DNA from: Paenibacillus camerounensis
GTDB taxonomy: Bacteria; Bacillota; Bacilli; Paenibacillales; Paenibacillaceae
DNA: 64,000 nt
Assembly: GCF_000723885.1 (NCBI RefSeq)
Contig: NZ_CCDG010000010.1
Location: 1-64,000 of the forward strand
Direction: 5' to 3'
Below, piece after piece: positions 24,150-32,724 of this stretch. Position 1 is the first letter of the stretch. Each line of letters opens with the position of its first letter. A program made the position numbers and the translations under genes. A model generated the notes under the pieces. It was not told where the DNA came from and searched no databases. It saw nothing but the letters and a program-made list of their open reading frames with translations.

Positions 24150-25775
24150 CTATGGCCGGATGTGATCATGTCCCATGTAAATTTGTGATCTTATAGATTG
24201 CATTAGCGTATTCAGCTGTGCCAGCGAAGACAGGGGGTCAAAGCCATAGAACATTTCCGTCTGGTCTACCAGATAAACCCGGTTGTTACGGACTGCCGCA
24301 AGCGTCTGCCAGCGCGGAGAATGCAGCATGCTGCTGAATCGCTCGTGTCCGGCAGGCGTAGAAGGGCCGCTGGTAATGAAGATATGATCTGCATTATAAT
24401 CCGGCAAATGTTCAATGGCAGTCTCAAGATACCCGTGGCCGAGTAAGCCCTGCTCAAGTAAGGCAGCAGGCGGACTGAACCCGAGATCACCGTAAAGGAT
24501 CTGGGAGCCGTGCCCATAGCTGCTGCTGTAGCAGTAGGCTGCTGCTCCGCCGACCTCCCAGGCAACGGCTGTCCCGCGCGGGCCGATCAGCCGGTCCAGC
24601 TCCCGGTTATAGCGGCAGCACAGCTCATCATACCGGCTGAGCCATTCTTCAGCCCGGAGCTTGCGGCCGGTGATATCCGCAATGGCTGTGAACTGTTCCC
24701 GCCAGCCCATCTGCATATAGGGAAGCTCAATAACCGGAGCGACGGGCAGAAGCTGCTCACGTCCCCCCGGGAGCGTATAGCTGATTATGACATCAGGCTT
24801 CGCAGCGGCTACCGAACGGTACAGATCAGTGCCGTTAGTACCCTCTGCCCGTAGTCCTGGGTAGGCGGGCACGAGCTCAAGCTGTTTCATCCAGCCCGAA
24901 TAAACACCCAGCTCAGGCACAATTTCCAGCGCCCTAAGACTGGCAGTATGGTTAAAATTCAGCGAAGCAATTCTTTTGGCTTTGCGGTGATAGACCGCCG
25001 GTGAGACACCCACCACCTGTTTGAATTTACGGCTGAGATAAGTGCCTTCGCTGTAGCCTACTTCAAGTGCCAGCGTGCTGAGGCTCTGTGTTTCAGTCAG
25101 CAGGCGCTGCTGAACCCGGCGGATCCGCTGCAGGGTCAGATATTCACTGAAGGAGCGTCCGGTAGCCTTGCGGAAGGTCCGTGAGAAATGCTCCGGACTG
25201 ACCTGTGCCAGCTCGGCCAGCTGTGATCTGGTCAGGTCTTCATTGTAATGCCCGTCTATGTATTGCAGAATATGGTCAAGCCAGTGCTCCTGCGGATGAA
25301 TAATCTGAGTATGCAGCTTGTAGAGCCCGGCCAGCAGCTCAGTGAACAGCAGCTGTACAGCAAACGGGTTATCCTCTGACGGTTCATTCCATTTCTGCAG
25401 CAGCCGGCAGGCCAGGCTGCAGATCGCTGCGGGGGCTGAACTGTGCAGCCCGCTGTTATTTAGCGGGCTGGCATCTGCATCTCCCGGCCGGGTGACAGAG
25501 GTATATTCTATCCACACACCCTGAAGACTGAACTGGGCATTCAGGGAGAGCGGCAGGCTGCTGCTGCAGCACAGCATGCTGCCGGCGGTGAGGACATGCT
25601 GATTGCCATCTACTTCTATGCTGCCGCTGCCTCCGGATACGATCATCAGAATAGAGCAGGGAGCCGGAGCACCGGGGCCGCTGCTTGCCGGTAGTCCGGA
25701 CAGATTAACGATCCGGCGGGGGAGCTGGAAGCTTGCAGTAAGCGGGAACGGGGTGCCGGAATAAGGAGCGGTCAT
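24150..25775 (-). CDS. AraC-type activator with fused siderophore-binding domain (Btr-like)
   Basis: A 541-residue regulator with three parts: an N-terminal cupin-like region (about 20-130, LMIVSGGSGSIEVDGNQHVLTAGSML), a double helix-turn-helix AraC domain (about 165-270, SQLAELAQVSPEHFSRTFRKATGRSF and EVGYSEGTYLSRKFKQVVGVSPAVYH), and a C-terminal periplasmic-binding-type domain (about 280-535, LEIVPELGVYSGWMKQLELVP, YNADHIFITSGPS). This matches Btr of B. subtilis, which binds iron-siderophore in the cytoplasm and activates uptake genes. The ATG at 25775 has AGAGGG upstream; the ATG at 25796 is less likely. It lies directly upstream of the binding-protein gene, on the same strand, and probably activates it and the permease operon. 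Confidence 0.88.
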   Translation of the reverse strand: MTAPYSGTPFPLTASFQLPRRIVNLSGLPASSGPGAPAPCSILMIVSGGSGSIEVDGNQHVLTAGSMLCCSSSLPLSLNAQFSLQGVWIEYTSVTRPGDADASPLNNSGLHSSAPAAICSLACRLLQKWNEPSEDNPFAVQLLFTELLAGLYKLHTQIIHPQEHWLDHILQYIDGHYNEDLTRSQLAELAQVSPEHFSRTFRKATGRSFSEYLTLQRIRRVQQRLLTETQSLSTLALEVGYSEGTYLSRKFKQVVGVSPAVYHRKAKRIASLNFNHTASLRALEIVPELGVYSGWMKQLELVPAYPGLRAEGTNGTDLYRSVAAAKPDVIISYTLPGGREQLLPVAPVIELPYMQMGWREQFTAIADITGRKLRAEEWLSRYDELCCRYNRELDRLIGPRGTAVAWEVGGAAAYCYSSSYGHGSQILYGDLGFSPPAALLEQGLLGHGYLETAIEHLPDYNADHIFITSGPSTPAGHERFSSMLHSPRWQTLAAVRNNRVYLVDQTEMFYGFDPLSSLAQLNTLMQSIRSQIYMGHDHIRP

Positions 25776-25919
25776 ATTAATATTCCCTCTTTTCATATGA
25801 TAACAGTTCTCAATTAGAGTATATCAAGTTTTTTGGCTATTGACGATCCTCCCGGAGATACGTAGTGTTTAGGTTAATCTGTGATCAGGGTATAATTGAG
25901 TACAAGGAGGGGACTGCCT

Positions 25920-26279
25920 GTGACGACCTGGAACCTGCAAGGAACGGTAAGCCACCTGCTAATCTGCAATGGAAGCAGCTGCAGAAAGAACAAGGGTGAG
26001 GAAATAGCCGAAGCAATCGAAGACGAAATTGAGAAGCAGGGGGCCGGAAGCCTTATTCATACGACTGTTACCCGCTGTAACGGAAGATGCTCCGATGCCT
26101 GTGTGGTGATCTCTTACCCTGAGGGTGTATGGTACCGGGAGATGACCCCTAAATCCGGTAAAGCGCTGGTACGCAGGCTGATTGAGGGCGAGCGGCTGGA
26201 GGATAACATCTTATACACGTATGACGGCCAGCTTACCGCAGCTTCTGCCAAGGGTACCAAGGGGAAGAAGAAAAAGTGA
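25920..26279 (+). CDS. Thioredoxin-like [2Fe-2S] ferredoxin
   Basis: A 119-residue cytoplasmic electron carrier. It starts at the GTG at 25920, with AAGGAGGGG upstream. HLLICNGSSCRKNKGEEIAEAI and TRCNGRCSDACVVISYPEGVWY supply the four cysteines of the thioredoxin-fold [2Fe-2S] family (Cys in CNGSSC and CNGRCSDAC). The lysine-rich tail (KGTKGKKKK) is unusual. It could accept electrons from the NADPH reductase at 17.5 kb; the iron-uptake setting supports that but does not prove it. TATAAT at about 25891-25896 is a likely -10. Confidence 0.85.
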   Translation: MTTWNLQGTVSHLLICNGSSCRKNKGEEIAEAIEDEIEKQGAGSLIHTTVTRCNGRCSDACVVISYPEGVWYREMTPKSGKALVRRLIEGERLEDNILYTYDGQLTAASAKGTKGKKKK

Positions 26280-26414
26280 CCGGTTCAGCTTTTTTCTGAT
26301 ACATAAGGTTAACATGGGTTATTTGACTTGCAGGGCCTGCGTTGACTATGCTTATTGCAAGTGCATTTTATCACACTATTAGATGAAGACTTGTTGCAAG
26401 GGGGAGCATTAGCG

Positions 26415-27605
26415 ATGGAGAGGCTGCAGGTATGGCCTGAACGGTTTAGAAGATTTTTTCTGAATAACAGATTTGTCGTATCATTACTGGTTGTTCTGCT
26501 GATTGGCATTAACATTCTGGTATTTTCCAAGGTTCCGTTTATATTCAAGCCGGTATCGGCGCTGCTGCATACGGTGGCTGCACCGCTGCTGCTGTCGGGA
26601 ATTGCCTATTACCTGCTGAATCCGCTCGTAGACCGGATGGAGTCAAAAAGCCGGATTAAGCGGGCTTACGGTATTGTCATCCTGTATCTGGGTATTGCAG
26701 GGATTGTCACGCTCATCCTGCTGACTGTAATTCCGATTATCCGCACACAGCTCGTAGGTTTGATCGATAATTTCCCCAAATACAGTAACCAGATCCAGGA
26801 GGAATTTATTAATCTGACCGGAAGTGAGCTGTTCGGACGGATTCAGGAGAATGTCGGTGTAGGCACAAGCCTAGACTTTGGAGATTTGACGAACAGGGCG
26901 ACCACTTGGGCCACCTCTTTTTTAAATAATGCGGTTAGCGGTGTCGGCAACTTTGTCGGTGCGCTGACGGAGGTTGTACTGGCTGTGGTCACTACTCCAT
27001 TTATCCTGTTCTATCTGCTCCGGGACGGCAAACGGCTGCCTGACTATCTGATGCGCTTTATCCCTAATGCCCTGCAGCCGCAGACCCGTCTCGTCATGAA
27101 GGAAATGAACAGCCAGGTGGCTTCTTACATCCGCGGGCAGATTATTGTCAGCTGCTGCATTGGCGCACTGCTGTACATAGGTTACCTGATTATCGGCCTT
27201 GAGTATTCACTGGTGCTAGCCATTGTTGCGGCGTGTACGGCAGTTGTCCCTTATCTGGGTCCGGCAATTGCCATTACTCCGGCCCTGATTGTCGCCCTGG
27301 TTACCTCCCCGTTCATGCTGCTTAAGATGATCTTTGTCTGGACGGCAGTCCAGCTTATCGAAGGTAAGTTTATCTCACCCCAGATCATGGGCAAATCACT
27401 GAAGATTCATCCGATTACGATCATATTTGTTATTATTTTTGCCGGTAAAATGTTCGGCGTGCTCGGTATCATTCTGGCTGTTCCGGGTTATGCCGTGCTT
27501 AAAGTTGTCGTTACGCATATTTTTCAATGGTTCCGGTTCCGCTCCGGGCTATACAGGGTTGAAGCCGCAAAAGAAGTTGAGCAGGAACAGCCTGCCGAGG
27601 AATAG
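26415..27605 (+). CDS. AI-2E family transporter (YubA/YtvI type)
   Basis: A 396-residue membrane protein with about eight segments. Features are a hydrophobic N-terminus (FVVSLLVVLLIGINILVFSKVPFIFKP), the PxLxxGIAYYLLNPLVDRM region, FILFYLLRDGKRLPDYLMRFIP and PYLGPAIAITPALIVALVTSP, with EGKFISPQIMGKSLKIHPITII near the end. This is the AI-2E (UPF0118) family, whose members export small molecules or exchange ions; some act as sodium-proton antiporters. The ATG at 26415 has AAGGGGG upstream. It stands alone before the esterase. Confidence 0.9.
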   Translation: MERLQVWPERFRRFFLNNRFVVSLLVVLLIGINILVFSKVPFIFKPVSALLHTVAAPLLLSGIAYYLLNPLVDRMESKSRIKRAYGIVILYLGIAGIVTLILLTVIPIIRTQLVGLIDNFPKYSNQIQEEFINLTGSELFGRIQENVGVGTSLDFGDLTNRATTWATSFLNNAVSGVGNFVGALTEVVLAVVTTPFILFYLLRDGKRLPDYLMRFIPNALQPQTRLVMKEMNSQVASYIRGQIIVSCCIGALLYIGYLIIGLEYSLVLAIVAACTAVVPYLGPAIAITPALIVALVTSPFMLLKMIFVWTAVQLIEGKFISPQIMGKSLKIHPITIIFVIIFAGKMFGVLGIILAVPGYAVLKVVVTHIFQWFRFRSGLYRVEAAKEVEQEQPAEE

Positions 27606-27625
27606 CATGAGAGGATGATTGTAAA

Positions 27626-29089
27626 ATGACTAGACCCGTTGCTGATACGGTATACGGAAAAGTAAAGGGAGCGCATAGCGGCGGAGTGAACGTCTGGCGC
27701 GGCATTCCGTTTGCGGCACCGCCTGTCGGGGAGCTGCGCTTTCGTGCCCCTCAGCCGCCGGAGCCCTGGCATACCGTAAGGGAATCCGAGGCATTCGGCC
27801 CGGCAGCCCATCAGCCGCCAAGCTCAAGCAGCATCCGGTTCGGCGGGACGCAGCCGGTCTTCTCGGAGGACTGCCTGTATCTGAATGTCTGGTCACCGGC
27901 CGGAGAGCAGACGGCGCTGCCGGTTATGGTCTGGATTCACGGAGGCACCTTCTTAACGGGAGCAGGCAGCCAGCCGATGTTCGACGGGGCAAGGATGGCG
28001 GAGGCCGGCAAGGTGATAGTCGTAACTGTCAATTACCGGCTGGGGCCGTTCGGTTTCCTGCACCTGTCACCGTTCGGCGAGTACGAATCAAATCTCGGCC
28101 TGCTGGACCAGATTGCTGCGCTGGAGTGGGTACAGGATAATATCGCCGGCTTCGGAGGCGATCCGGCAAGGGTAACCGTGTTCGGCGAATCTGCCGGCAG
28201 CATGAGTATTGCCGCCCTGCTGGCGATGCCTGCGGCCAAGGGACTGATCTCCGGGGCCATTATGCAGAGCGGGGCGCCGCAGACAATGAAGCAGGAGACA
28301 GGTGCGCAGATTGCTGCTGCCTTCCTTGCCGAGCTTGGCGGTGATGCCGCTTCTCTGCAGGCTGCACCTGCAGAGGAGATTCTGGCAGCTGCGGCCCGGA
28401 TGGCTTATAAGGTGGCTGGCAATTCGCTCAGCCTGCTGTTTCAGCCGCAGATTGACCCGGCAACCCTGCCGCTGGAGCCGGCGGAGGCTGTAGCCGGGGG
28501 CGCAGCCGCCGGAATCCCGCTGATGATTGGTACGAATCTGCACGAGGGCTATCTGTTCTTCCGGGGCGACCGGGAAGGTGCAGGCTTTGACCAGTCGCTG
28601 AAGGCGCTTGAGCTGATGCTCGGAGTGGAGAATCTGGCGGAGCTGGCCAGCCATTACCCTCACAACTGGGAAGGGCAGGCGGACATGATGACTGACCTGT
28701 ACTTCTGGGACAGTTCTATCGCCTTTGCTGAGCGGCAGCTGGCGCACGCGCCGGTCTGGATGTACCGGTTCGACTGGACGATTCCCGGCCATCCGCTGCT
28801 GGATAAAGCGGTGCACGGTGCAGAGATCTATTATGTATTTAATACAATAGACCTGCTGCATCAATACGGGGTGTCCGTCAGCCCTGAGCTTACAGCGCTG
28901 GCGGAGCGGATGCAGGAGGCCTGGACCGCATTTGCGCACCGGGGCAGCCCGGATTCAGCCGGCCTGAGCTGGCCGTTATATGTGCCGGGTGAGCGTGCCA
29001 CAATGATCTTCGGTCCGAGCATTCATGTGCAGACCGACCCGGACCGGGAGAAGCGCAGACGGCTGCTGTCGGCGCAGCAGGGCAGCTGA
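27626..29089 (+). CDS. Carboxylesterase, type B (PnbA-like)
   Basis: A 487-residue alpha/beta-hydrolase. The nucleophile elbow is VTVFGESAGSMS (Ser near residue 193), the oxyanion part is VWIHGGTFLTGAGS, and EDCLYLNVWSP is the second family pattern. A catalytic histidine is likely in KAVHGAEIYYVF. No signal peptide, so a cytoplasmic ester hydrolase with broad substrates such as p-nitrobenzyl esters. GAGGATGATTG precedes the ATG. It starts 20 bases after the AI-2E transporter and may be co-transcribed. Confidence 0.9.
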   Translation: MTRPVADTVYGKVKGAHSGGVNVWRGIPFAAPPVGELRFRAPQPPEPWHTVRESEAFGPAAHQPPSSSSIRFGGTQPVFSEDCLYLNVWSPAGEQTALPVMVWIHGGTFLTGAGSQPMFDGARMAEAGKVIVVTVNYRLGPFGFLHLSPFGEYESNLGLLDQIAALEWVQDNIAGFGGDPARVTVFGESAGSMSIAALLAMPAAKGLISGAIMQSGAPQTMKQETGAQIAAAFLAELGGDAASLQAAPAEEILAAAARMAYKVAGNSLSLLFQPQIDPATLPLEPAEAVAGGAAAGIPLMIGTNLHEGYLFFRGDREGAGFDQSLKALELMLGVENLAELASHYPHNWEGQADMMTDLYFWDSSIAFAERQLAHAPVWMYRFDWTIPGHPLLDKAVHGAEIYYVFNTIDLLHQYGVSVSPELTALAERMQEAWTAFAHRGSPDSAGLSWPLYVPGERATMIFGPSIHVQTDPDREKRRRLLSAQQGS

Positions 29090-29103
29090 GCCCGAAATAA
29101 CAT

Positions 29104-29145
29104 AAAAAGAGTGCTCCCCGGATACAGCGCGGGAGCACTCTTTTT
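29104..29145. terminator. Bidirectional terminator between esterase and PstS-like gene
   Basis: AAAAAGAGTGCTCCC pairs with GGGAGCACTCTTTTT, giving a T run on both strands between two converging genes. Confidence 0.9.
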
Positions 29146-29158
29146 AATATACACGTTC

Positions 29159-30334
29159 TCAGTTAACCGGCACATAGCCGGTCTTTGCTACCAGCTCCTG
29201 CCCTTCCGGGGAGATGATCCAGTCGAGGAATTCCTGCTGCTTAGGTGAAGGTGTTCCTGTTGTTACGGCATAAAAGTTAACCGTGTACGGATAAGCACCG
29301 CTGCTGATGTTCTCTCTGTTCGGCTCAATCCCGTCGATCGCAAGCAGCTTAAGCTCGTCGCTGCTGTTCATCTGGGAGGCATAGTAGAGGAAGCTGAAGC
29401 CGATGGCGTTTTTGTAGTTACGGTAGTTGGAGGTCCGGGAGATAATGCCGCTCATCAGGTCCATCACATCCTCAGAGGGGGGCTGCATCAGGGTGCGGTC
29501 CTGCATGATTTTTTGCAGCATGGACTGGCTGCCGCTGCCCTCATCACGCTGGAAGGCCCGGACCCGGTCGTTCCGTCCGCCGGCATCCTTCCAATTGGTC
29601 AGCTCACCGGAATAGATGTCCATAATCTGCTCTGTGGTCAGGCTGTCCACCGGGTTGCGTTTATTAACAAAAAAGACAAAGGCCTCACGGCCAATCGGGG
29701 TAAGCACCAGCTCGCGCCCGGACAGCTTTGCATCTTTTTCCTGGGCGAGTGAAGGGGTGGCGGTAAAGATGATATCGGTCTCTCCGGAGATCAGCCGCTT
29801 ATAGGCATACGAGGTAGAGGAGCACACTACCGGACTAACGTCAAAATCATACGGATCATACTTATCCTCGGGATATACAGCCTGCACAAAGGCAGAGTAA
29901 AGCGGATAAAGCGCAGTGGCCCCGTCAAGACGCGGCGGTACCGTGTCCGTGATCTGATAGGATGCCGGCGCGTCCAGCACCGCAACCTTGGATTCAGCAT
30001 GGAACGGCTGGTACTGCTCAAGAGAAACCTCCTGCTCGCGTACTTCAGCCAGACTGTTCACATAGGCTTTATTGATCTCGTATCCGCCGGTGGCCAGCAG
30101 ACACAGTCCCAGGAATGAAGCGAAGGCAATACCCCGGGTGCGCGGCTCAAACCAGTCGAAGATGGCAGCGACAATGTAGGCAGCTAGGACGGCAGCGACA
30201 ACGGCAGAGAGCGGAGCGTAGAACCTGAAACCGCCCATTAGGGCGATCAAAAAGTACCCGATAAAGGCTACCAGGGCGAGTGGAACTACAGCTGCAACGG
30301 AAAATAGCAGGTTTAACCAGACGGATCTTTTCAC
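29159..30334 (-). CDS. Membrane-anchored PstS-like phosphate-binding protein
   Basis: A 391-residue protein. Residues 1-90 hold three hydrophobic stretches (LLFSVAAVVPLALVAFIGYFLIALMGGF, LSAVVAAVLAAYIVAAIFDWF, IAFASFLGLCLLATGGY), so it is multi-pass and not a lipoprotein. The rest is a PstS-type domain: LDGATALYPLYSAFVQAVYP, SYAYKRLISGETDIIF, LTPIGREAFVFFVNKRNPVDSLT, IMDIYSGELTNWKDAGG, and QRDEGSGSQSMLQK. These are phosphate-binding motifs. The start is a GTG with AGAGGT nearby. No pstCAB genes are adjacent. It may sense phosphate or feed a Pst system elsewhere. Confidence 0.82.
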   Translation of the reverse strand: MKRSVWLNLLFSVAAVVPLALVAFIGYFLIALMGGFRFYAPLSAVVAAVLAAYIVAAIFDWFEPRTRGIAFASFLGLCLLATGGYEINKAYVNSLAEVREQEVSLEQYQPFHAESKVAVLDAPASYQITDTVPPRLDGATALYPLYSAFVQAVYPEDKYDPYDFDVSPVVCSSTSYAYKRLISGETDIIFTATPSLAQEKDAKLSGRELVLTPIGREAFVFFVNKRNPVDSLTTEQIMDIYSGELTNWKDAGGRNDRVRAFQRDEGSGSQSMLQKIMQDRTLMQPPSEDVMDLMSGIISRTSNYRNYKNAIGFSFLYYASQMNSSDELKLLAIDGIEPNRENISSGAYPYTVNFYAVTTGTPSPKQQEFLDWIISPEGQELVAKTGYVPVN

Positions 30335-30542
30335 AGCTACCTCTTTCTTGTTGATAAAGTATGGAAAAAACAGATGATTTTATTATACCTTAATAATTCA
30401 GTATTTTCTTCCAAATATCTCGGCCTGTTGGCTAAGCCCTGTAATACGAAAATGAAATAAAGCAAAATATTTTCATAAAAGACTGGACGAAATGACATAA
30501 TGGAGGTATTCTGAGATTGTGAAAAATATAACGGAATACAAG

Positions 30543-30686
30543 ATTCTCGGGGTAAGGTGAAATTCCTGACCGGCGGTGATGTTCAAAGCGAACTAAGCCC
30601 GCGACTCAAGCTCCGCTGTTAAGGCGGAATTGACTGATCTGGTGACAATCCAGAGCCGACGGTAAAGTCCGGATGGGAGAGGATCA
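30543..30686 (+). ncRNA. FMN riboswitch (RFN element) upstream of EamA transporter
   Basis: Conserved blocks are in order: GGGGTAAGGTGAAATTCC, GACCGGCGGTGAT, AGCCCGCGA, TGATCTGGTGACAATCCAGA, GCCGACGGTAAAGTCCGGAT and GGGAGA. They match the RFN aptamer. It binds FMN and controls the downstream gene through the terminator at 30732-30774. Confidence 0.95.
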
Positions 30687-30731
30687 AAGAATAAGGACAC
30701 GGGTGTATTCCTGCTGCCTTTTATTCGAAAT

Positions 30732-30774
30732 GCCCCCGATAATAGCCCTTTGCAGGGTGTATCGGGGGCTTTTG
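30732..30774 (+). terminator. Terminator of the FMN riboswitch expression platform
   Basis: GCCCCCGATA pairs with TATCGGGGGC around an about 20-base loop, followed by TTTT. When FMN is bound, transcription should stop here. Confidence 0.85.
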
Positions 30775-30814
30775 GTCTCTTATCGAGGGTTTGTATCGAC
30801 AAGGAGAATGAATT

Positions 30815-31783
30815 ATGAGTAATGCATCGGCTTCATCATCAGGTATGCGCACAGCGCCGGTCCGCAGCGGCTTCTGGCTGGTTGTAATGGGCGCGGCGCT
30901 CTGGGGCGTCGATCCGCTGTTCCGGATCATTTTATTAGAATCTTTGACGTCCTCACAAATTGTTCTGCTGGAGCATGTGGTGCTGTTTCTCGCAGCTGCA
31001 CCTGTACTGTGGCGTCACCGGGCTGAGCTGAAGGGCATCCGTCTCCGCCAGGCGGGAGCATTGCTGGTTGTTTCCTGGGGCGGTTCCGCCCTGGCAACTA
31101 TTTTGTTCACCAAAGCATTATCCAGCGGTGATCTGAACGCCGTCCTGCTGCTGCAGAAGCTTCAGCCGGTATTCGCTATCGGCCTGGCTGCCGTTATTCT
31201 GAAGGAACGCCTCCCGCGTAACTTCGGCCTGCTGATTGTGCTTGCTCTGGGCGGAACTTATCTGCTGACCTTCGGCTGGACGGTTCCTTTCGGCCATGTT
31301 AACAATTTTGTCAGCGTAGGCAGCCTGATGGCAATGGGCGCTGCCGCACTGTGGGGCGGCTCAACGGTTATGGGCAGATACCTGCTCGGCTCTTTGAGCT
31401 ATGAGACCGTAACCTCGCTGCGTTTCATTCTGGCCCTGCCTTTGCTGTTCGCCCTGACTACAATGGAAGGTGCCCCGTGGCAGGTAAGCGGCGGCCTGGG
31501 AGCTACGTCGCTCGTTGCAGTTAACCTGCTGCTGCAGGCGCTGCTGCCCGGACTGCTTAGTATGCTGCTATATTACAAAGGCTTGAATACGACCAAGGCC
31601 TCCTTTGCAACGCTGGCTGAGCTCAGCTTCCCGATGACCGGGATTCTGATTAACTGGATTGTTTATCACCAGCTGGTAACCATGGCTCAGGTTGTCGGAT
31701 TCGCTCTGATCTGGACGGCGCTGTTCTATATTTCCAGCCAGCAGAACAGACAGGCGCAGGCAGAATTAAAGCAGGCAGCCTAA
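30815..31783 (+). CDS. EamA/DMT family transporter, likely riboflavin (vitamin B2) importer
   Basis: A 322-residue inner-membrane protein with ten membrane segments in two EamA halves (LVVMGAALWGVDPLFRII; SLMAMGAAALWGGSTVMGRYLLG), including LLLQKLQPVFAIGLAAVILKERLP and YKGLNTTKASFATLAELSFPMTGILINW. AAGGAG lies eight bases before the ATG. The gene sits alone behind an FMN riboswitch, which is the strongest evidence for substrate: riboflavin or a precursor. RibN-type EamA riboflavin importers are known mainly from Proteobacteria, while Firmicutes usually use RibU. The function is inferred from the riboswitch. Confidence 0.85.
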   Translation: MSNASASSSGMRTAPVRSGFWLVVMGAALWGVDPLFRIILLESLTSSQIVLLEHVVLFLAAAPVLWRHRAELKGIRLRQAGALLVVSWGGSALATILFTKALSSGDLNAVLLLQKLQPVFAIGLAAVILKERLPRNFGLLIVLALGGTYLLTFGWTVPFGHVNNFVSVGSLMAMGAAALWGGSTVMGRYLLGSLSYETVTSLRFILALPLLFALTTMEGAPWQVSGGLGATSLVAVNLLLQALLPGLLSMLLYYKGLNTTKASFATLAELSFPMTGILINWIVYHQLVTMAQVVGFALIWTALFYISSQQNRQAQAELKQAA

Positions 31784-31835
31784 CCATATATACGATAGAT
31801 GCCTGAGGGGATAGACCCCAGGGCCCGAATACAGG

Positions 31836-31887
31836 AAGAGGATGTCATCACGCAGCCGTACGGCCGGGAGGACATCCTCTTTCTTTG
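31836..31887 (+). terminator. Rho-independent terminator after EamA gene
   Basis: AAGAGGATGTC pairs with GACATCCTCTTT, followed by a T-rich tail. Confidence 0.8.
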
Positions 31888-31995
31888 TATGCCTGGCTTA
31901 AACCGCCCGAAAGGCAGCTGGAACTGCATGCAACCTCTTTTTTAAGCGTGAGCTCTCCCTCCGCTTACATAAAAAGGAGGTTTTTTTGTGCTTAA

Positions 31996-32025
31996 GAGTA
32001 AAAATAAGGCCTTTCTCCCATACTA
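31996..32025 (+). promoter_or_regulatory. Sigma-G type promoter of the spoVA operon
   Basis: GAGTA (31996-32000), an 18-base spacer and CATACTA (32019-32025) match the forespore sigma-G consensus (GHATR-N18-CATWHTA) at 4/5 and 7/7 positions. The spoVA operon is sigma-G dependent in B. subtilis. Confidence 0.75.
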
Positions 32026-32064
32026 CCGATATTCTGCTGTCAACCTTTGAGGAGGTGTATGAAG

Positions 32065-32724
32065 ATGATGGATAAGCAGGCACCCGCCATTTACATACAG
32101 CTGAAGAACAGGGTCACGGTGCCCAAGGGGCGGGGCGTTATGCTGCGGGATGTGGCCTACCTGATTGCCGGACCGGAGTGGAGGGAGCCGTTAGACTCGA
32201 TTCTGCTGCACCAGCCGGAGCAAAGTGACGGCAATCTGATCCTAATTGATCTGCTGAGCATTATTCCGCGGATTCATGAGCTTGTTCCGGGGGCTGATAT
32301 TCAGCCAATCGGTGAGGGGCGGACTATTGTGCAGATTGAAGGTCCGCTTGAGGCGCGCAAGCCGTCTATTACCCTGTTTGTACTGGTCTGGCTGCTGCTG
32401 TTCTTCGGCTCGGCACTGACGATTATGAATTTCCATGCCGACGTCAGCATGCAGGAGGTGCATGTACGGATCGTGGAGATGCTGACCGGGCGGCGTGACG
32501 AGCATCCCTATGTTTTTCAGGTAGCCTATTCGCTGGGAATCGGCTTCGGGATGGTTGTTTTTTTCAATCACCTGTTCAAGAAAAAATGGAATGAGGAGCC
32601 GACACCGCTGGAGGTGGAGATGTTCCTGTACCAAAAAAATATCGATCATTATGTCGTGCATGAGGAATACAGCAAGCTGGAGCACCGGCAAAGCACCCAA
32701 GGTAAGAAGGGGGGAGTTCCATGA
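32065..32724 (+). CDS. spoVAA: Stage V sporulation protein AA
   Basis: A 219-residue protein of the SpoVA channel operon. A soluble N-terminal region (about 1-105, APAIYIQLKNRVTVPKGRGVMLRDVAYLIAG) precedes two membrane segments (TLFVLVWLLLFFGSALTIMNF and VFQVAYSLGIGFGMVVFFNHLF) and a hydrophilic tail (EMFLYQKNIDHYVVHEEYSKLEHRQ). The SpoVA proteins move dipicolinic acid in and out of the spore core. GAGGAGGT stands eight bases before the ATG at 32065; neighbouring ATGs at 32059 and 32068 are alternatives. The stop overlaps spoVAB by four bases. Confidence 0.92.
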   Translation: MMDKQAPAIYIQLKNRVTVPKGRGVMLRDVAYLIAGPEWREPLDSILLHQPEQSDGNLILIDLLSIIPRIHELVPGADIQPIGEGRTIVQIEGPLEARKPSITLFVLVWLLLFFGSALTIMNFHADVSMQEVHVRIVEMLTGRRDEHPYVFQVAYSLGIGFGMVVFFNHLFKKKWNEEPTPLEVEMFLYQKNIDHYVVHEEYSKLEHRQSTQGKKGGVP

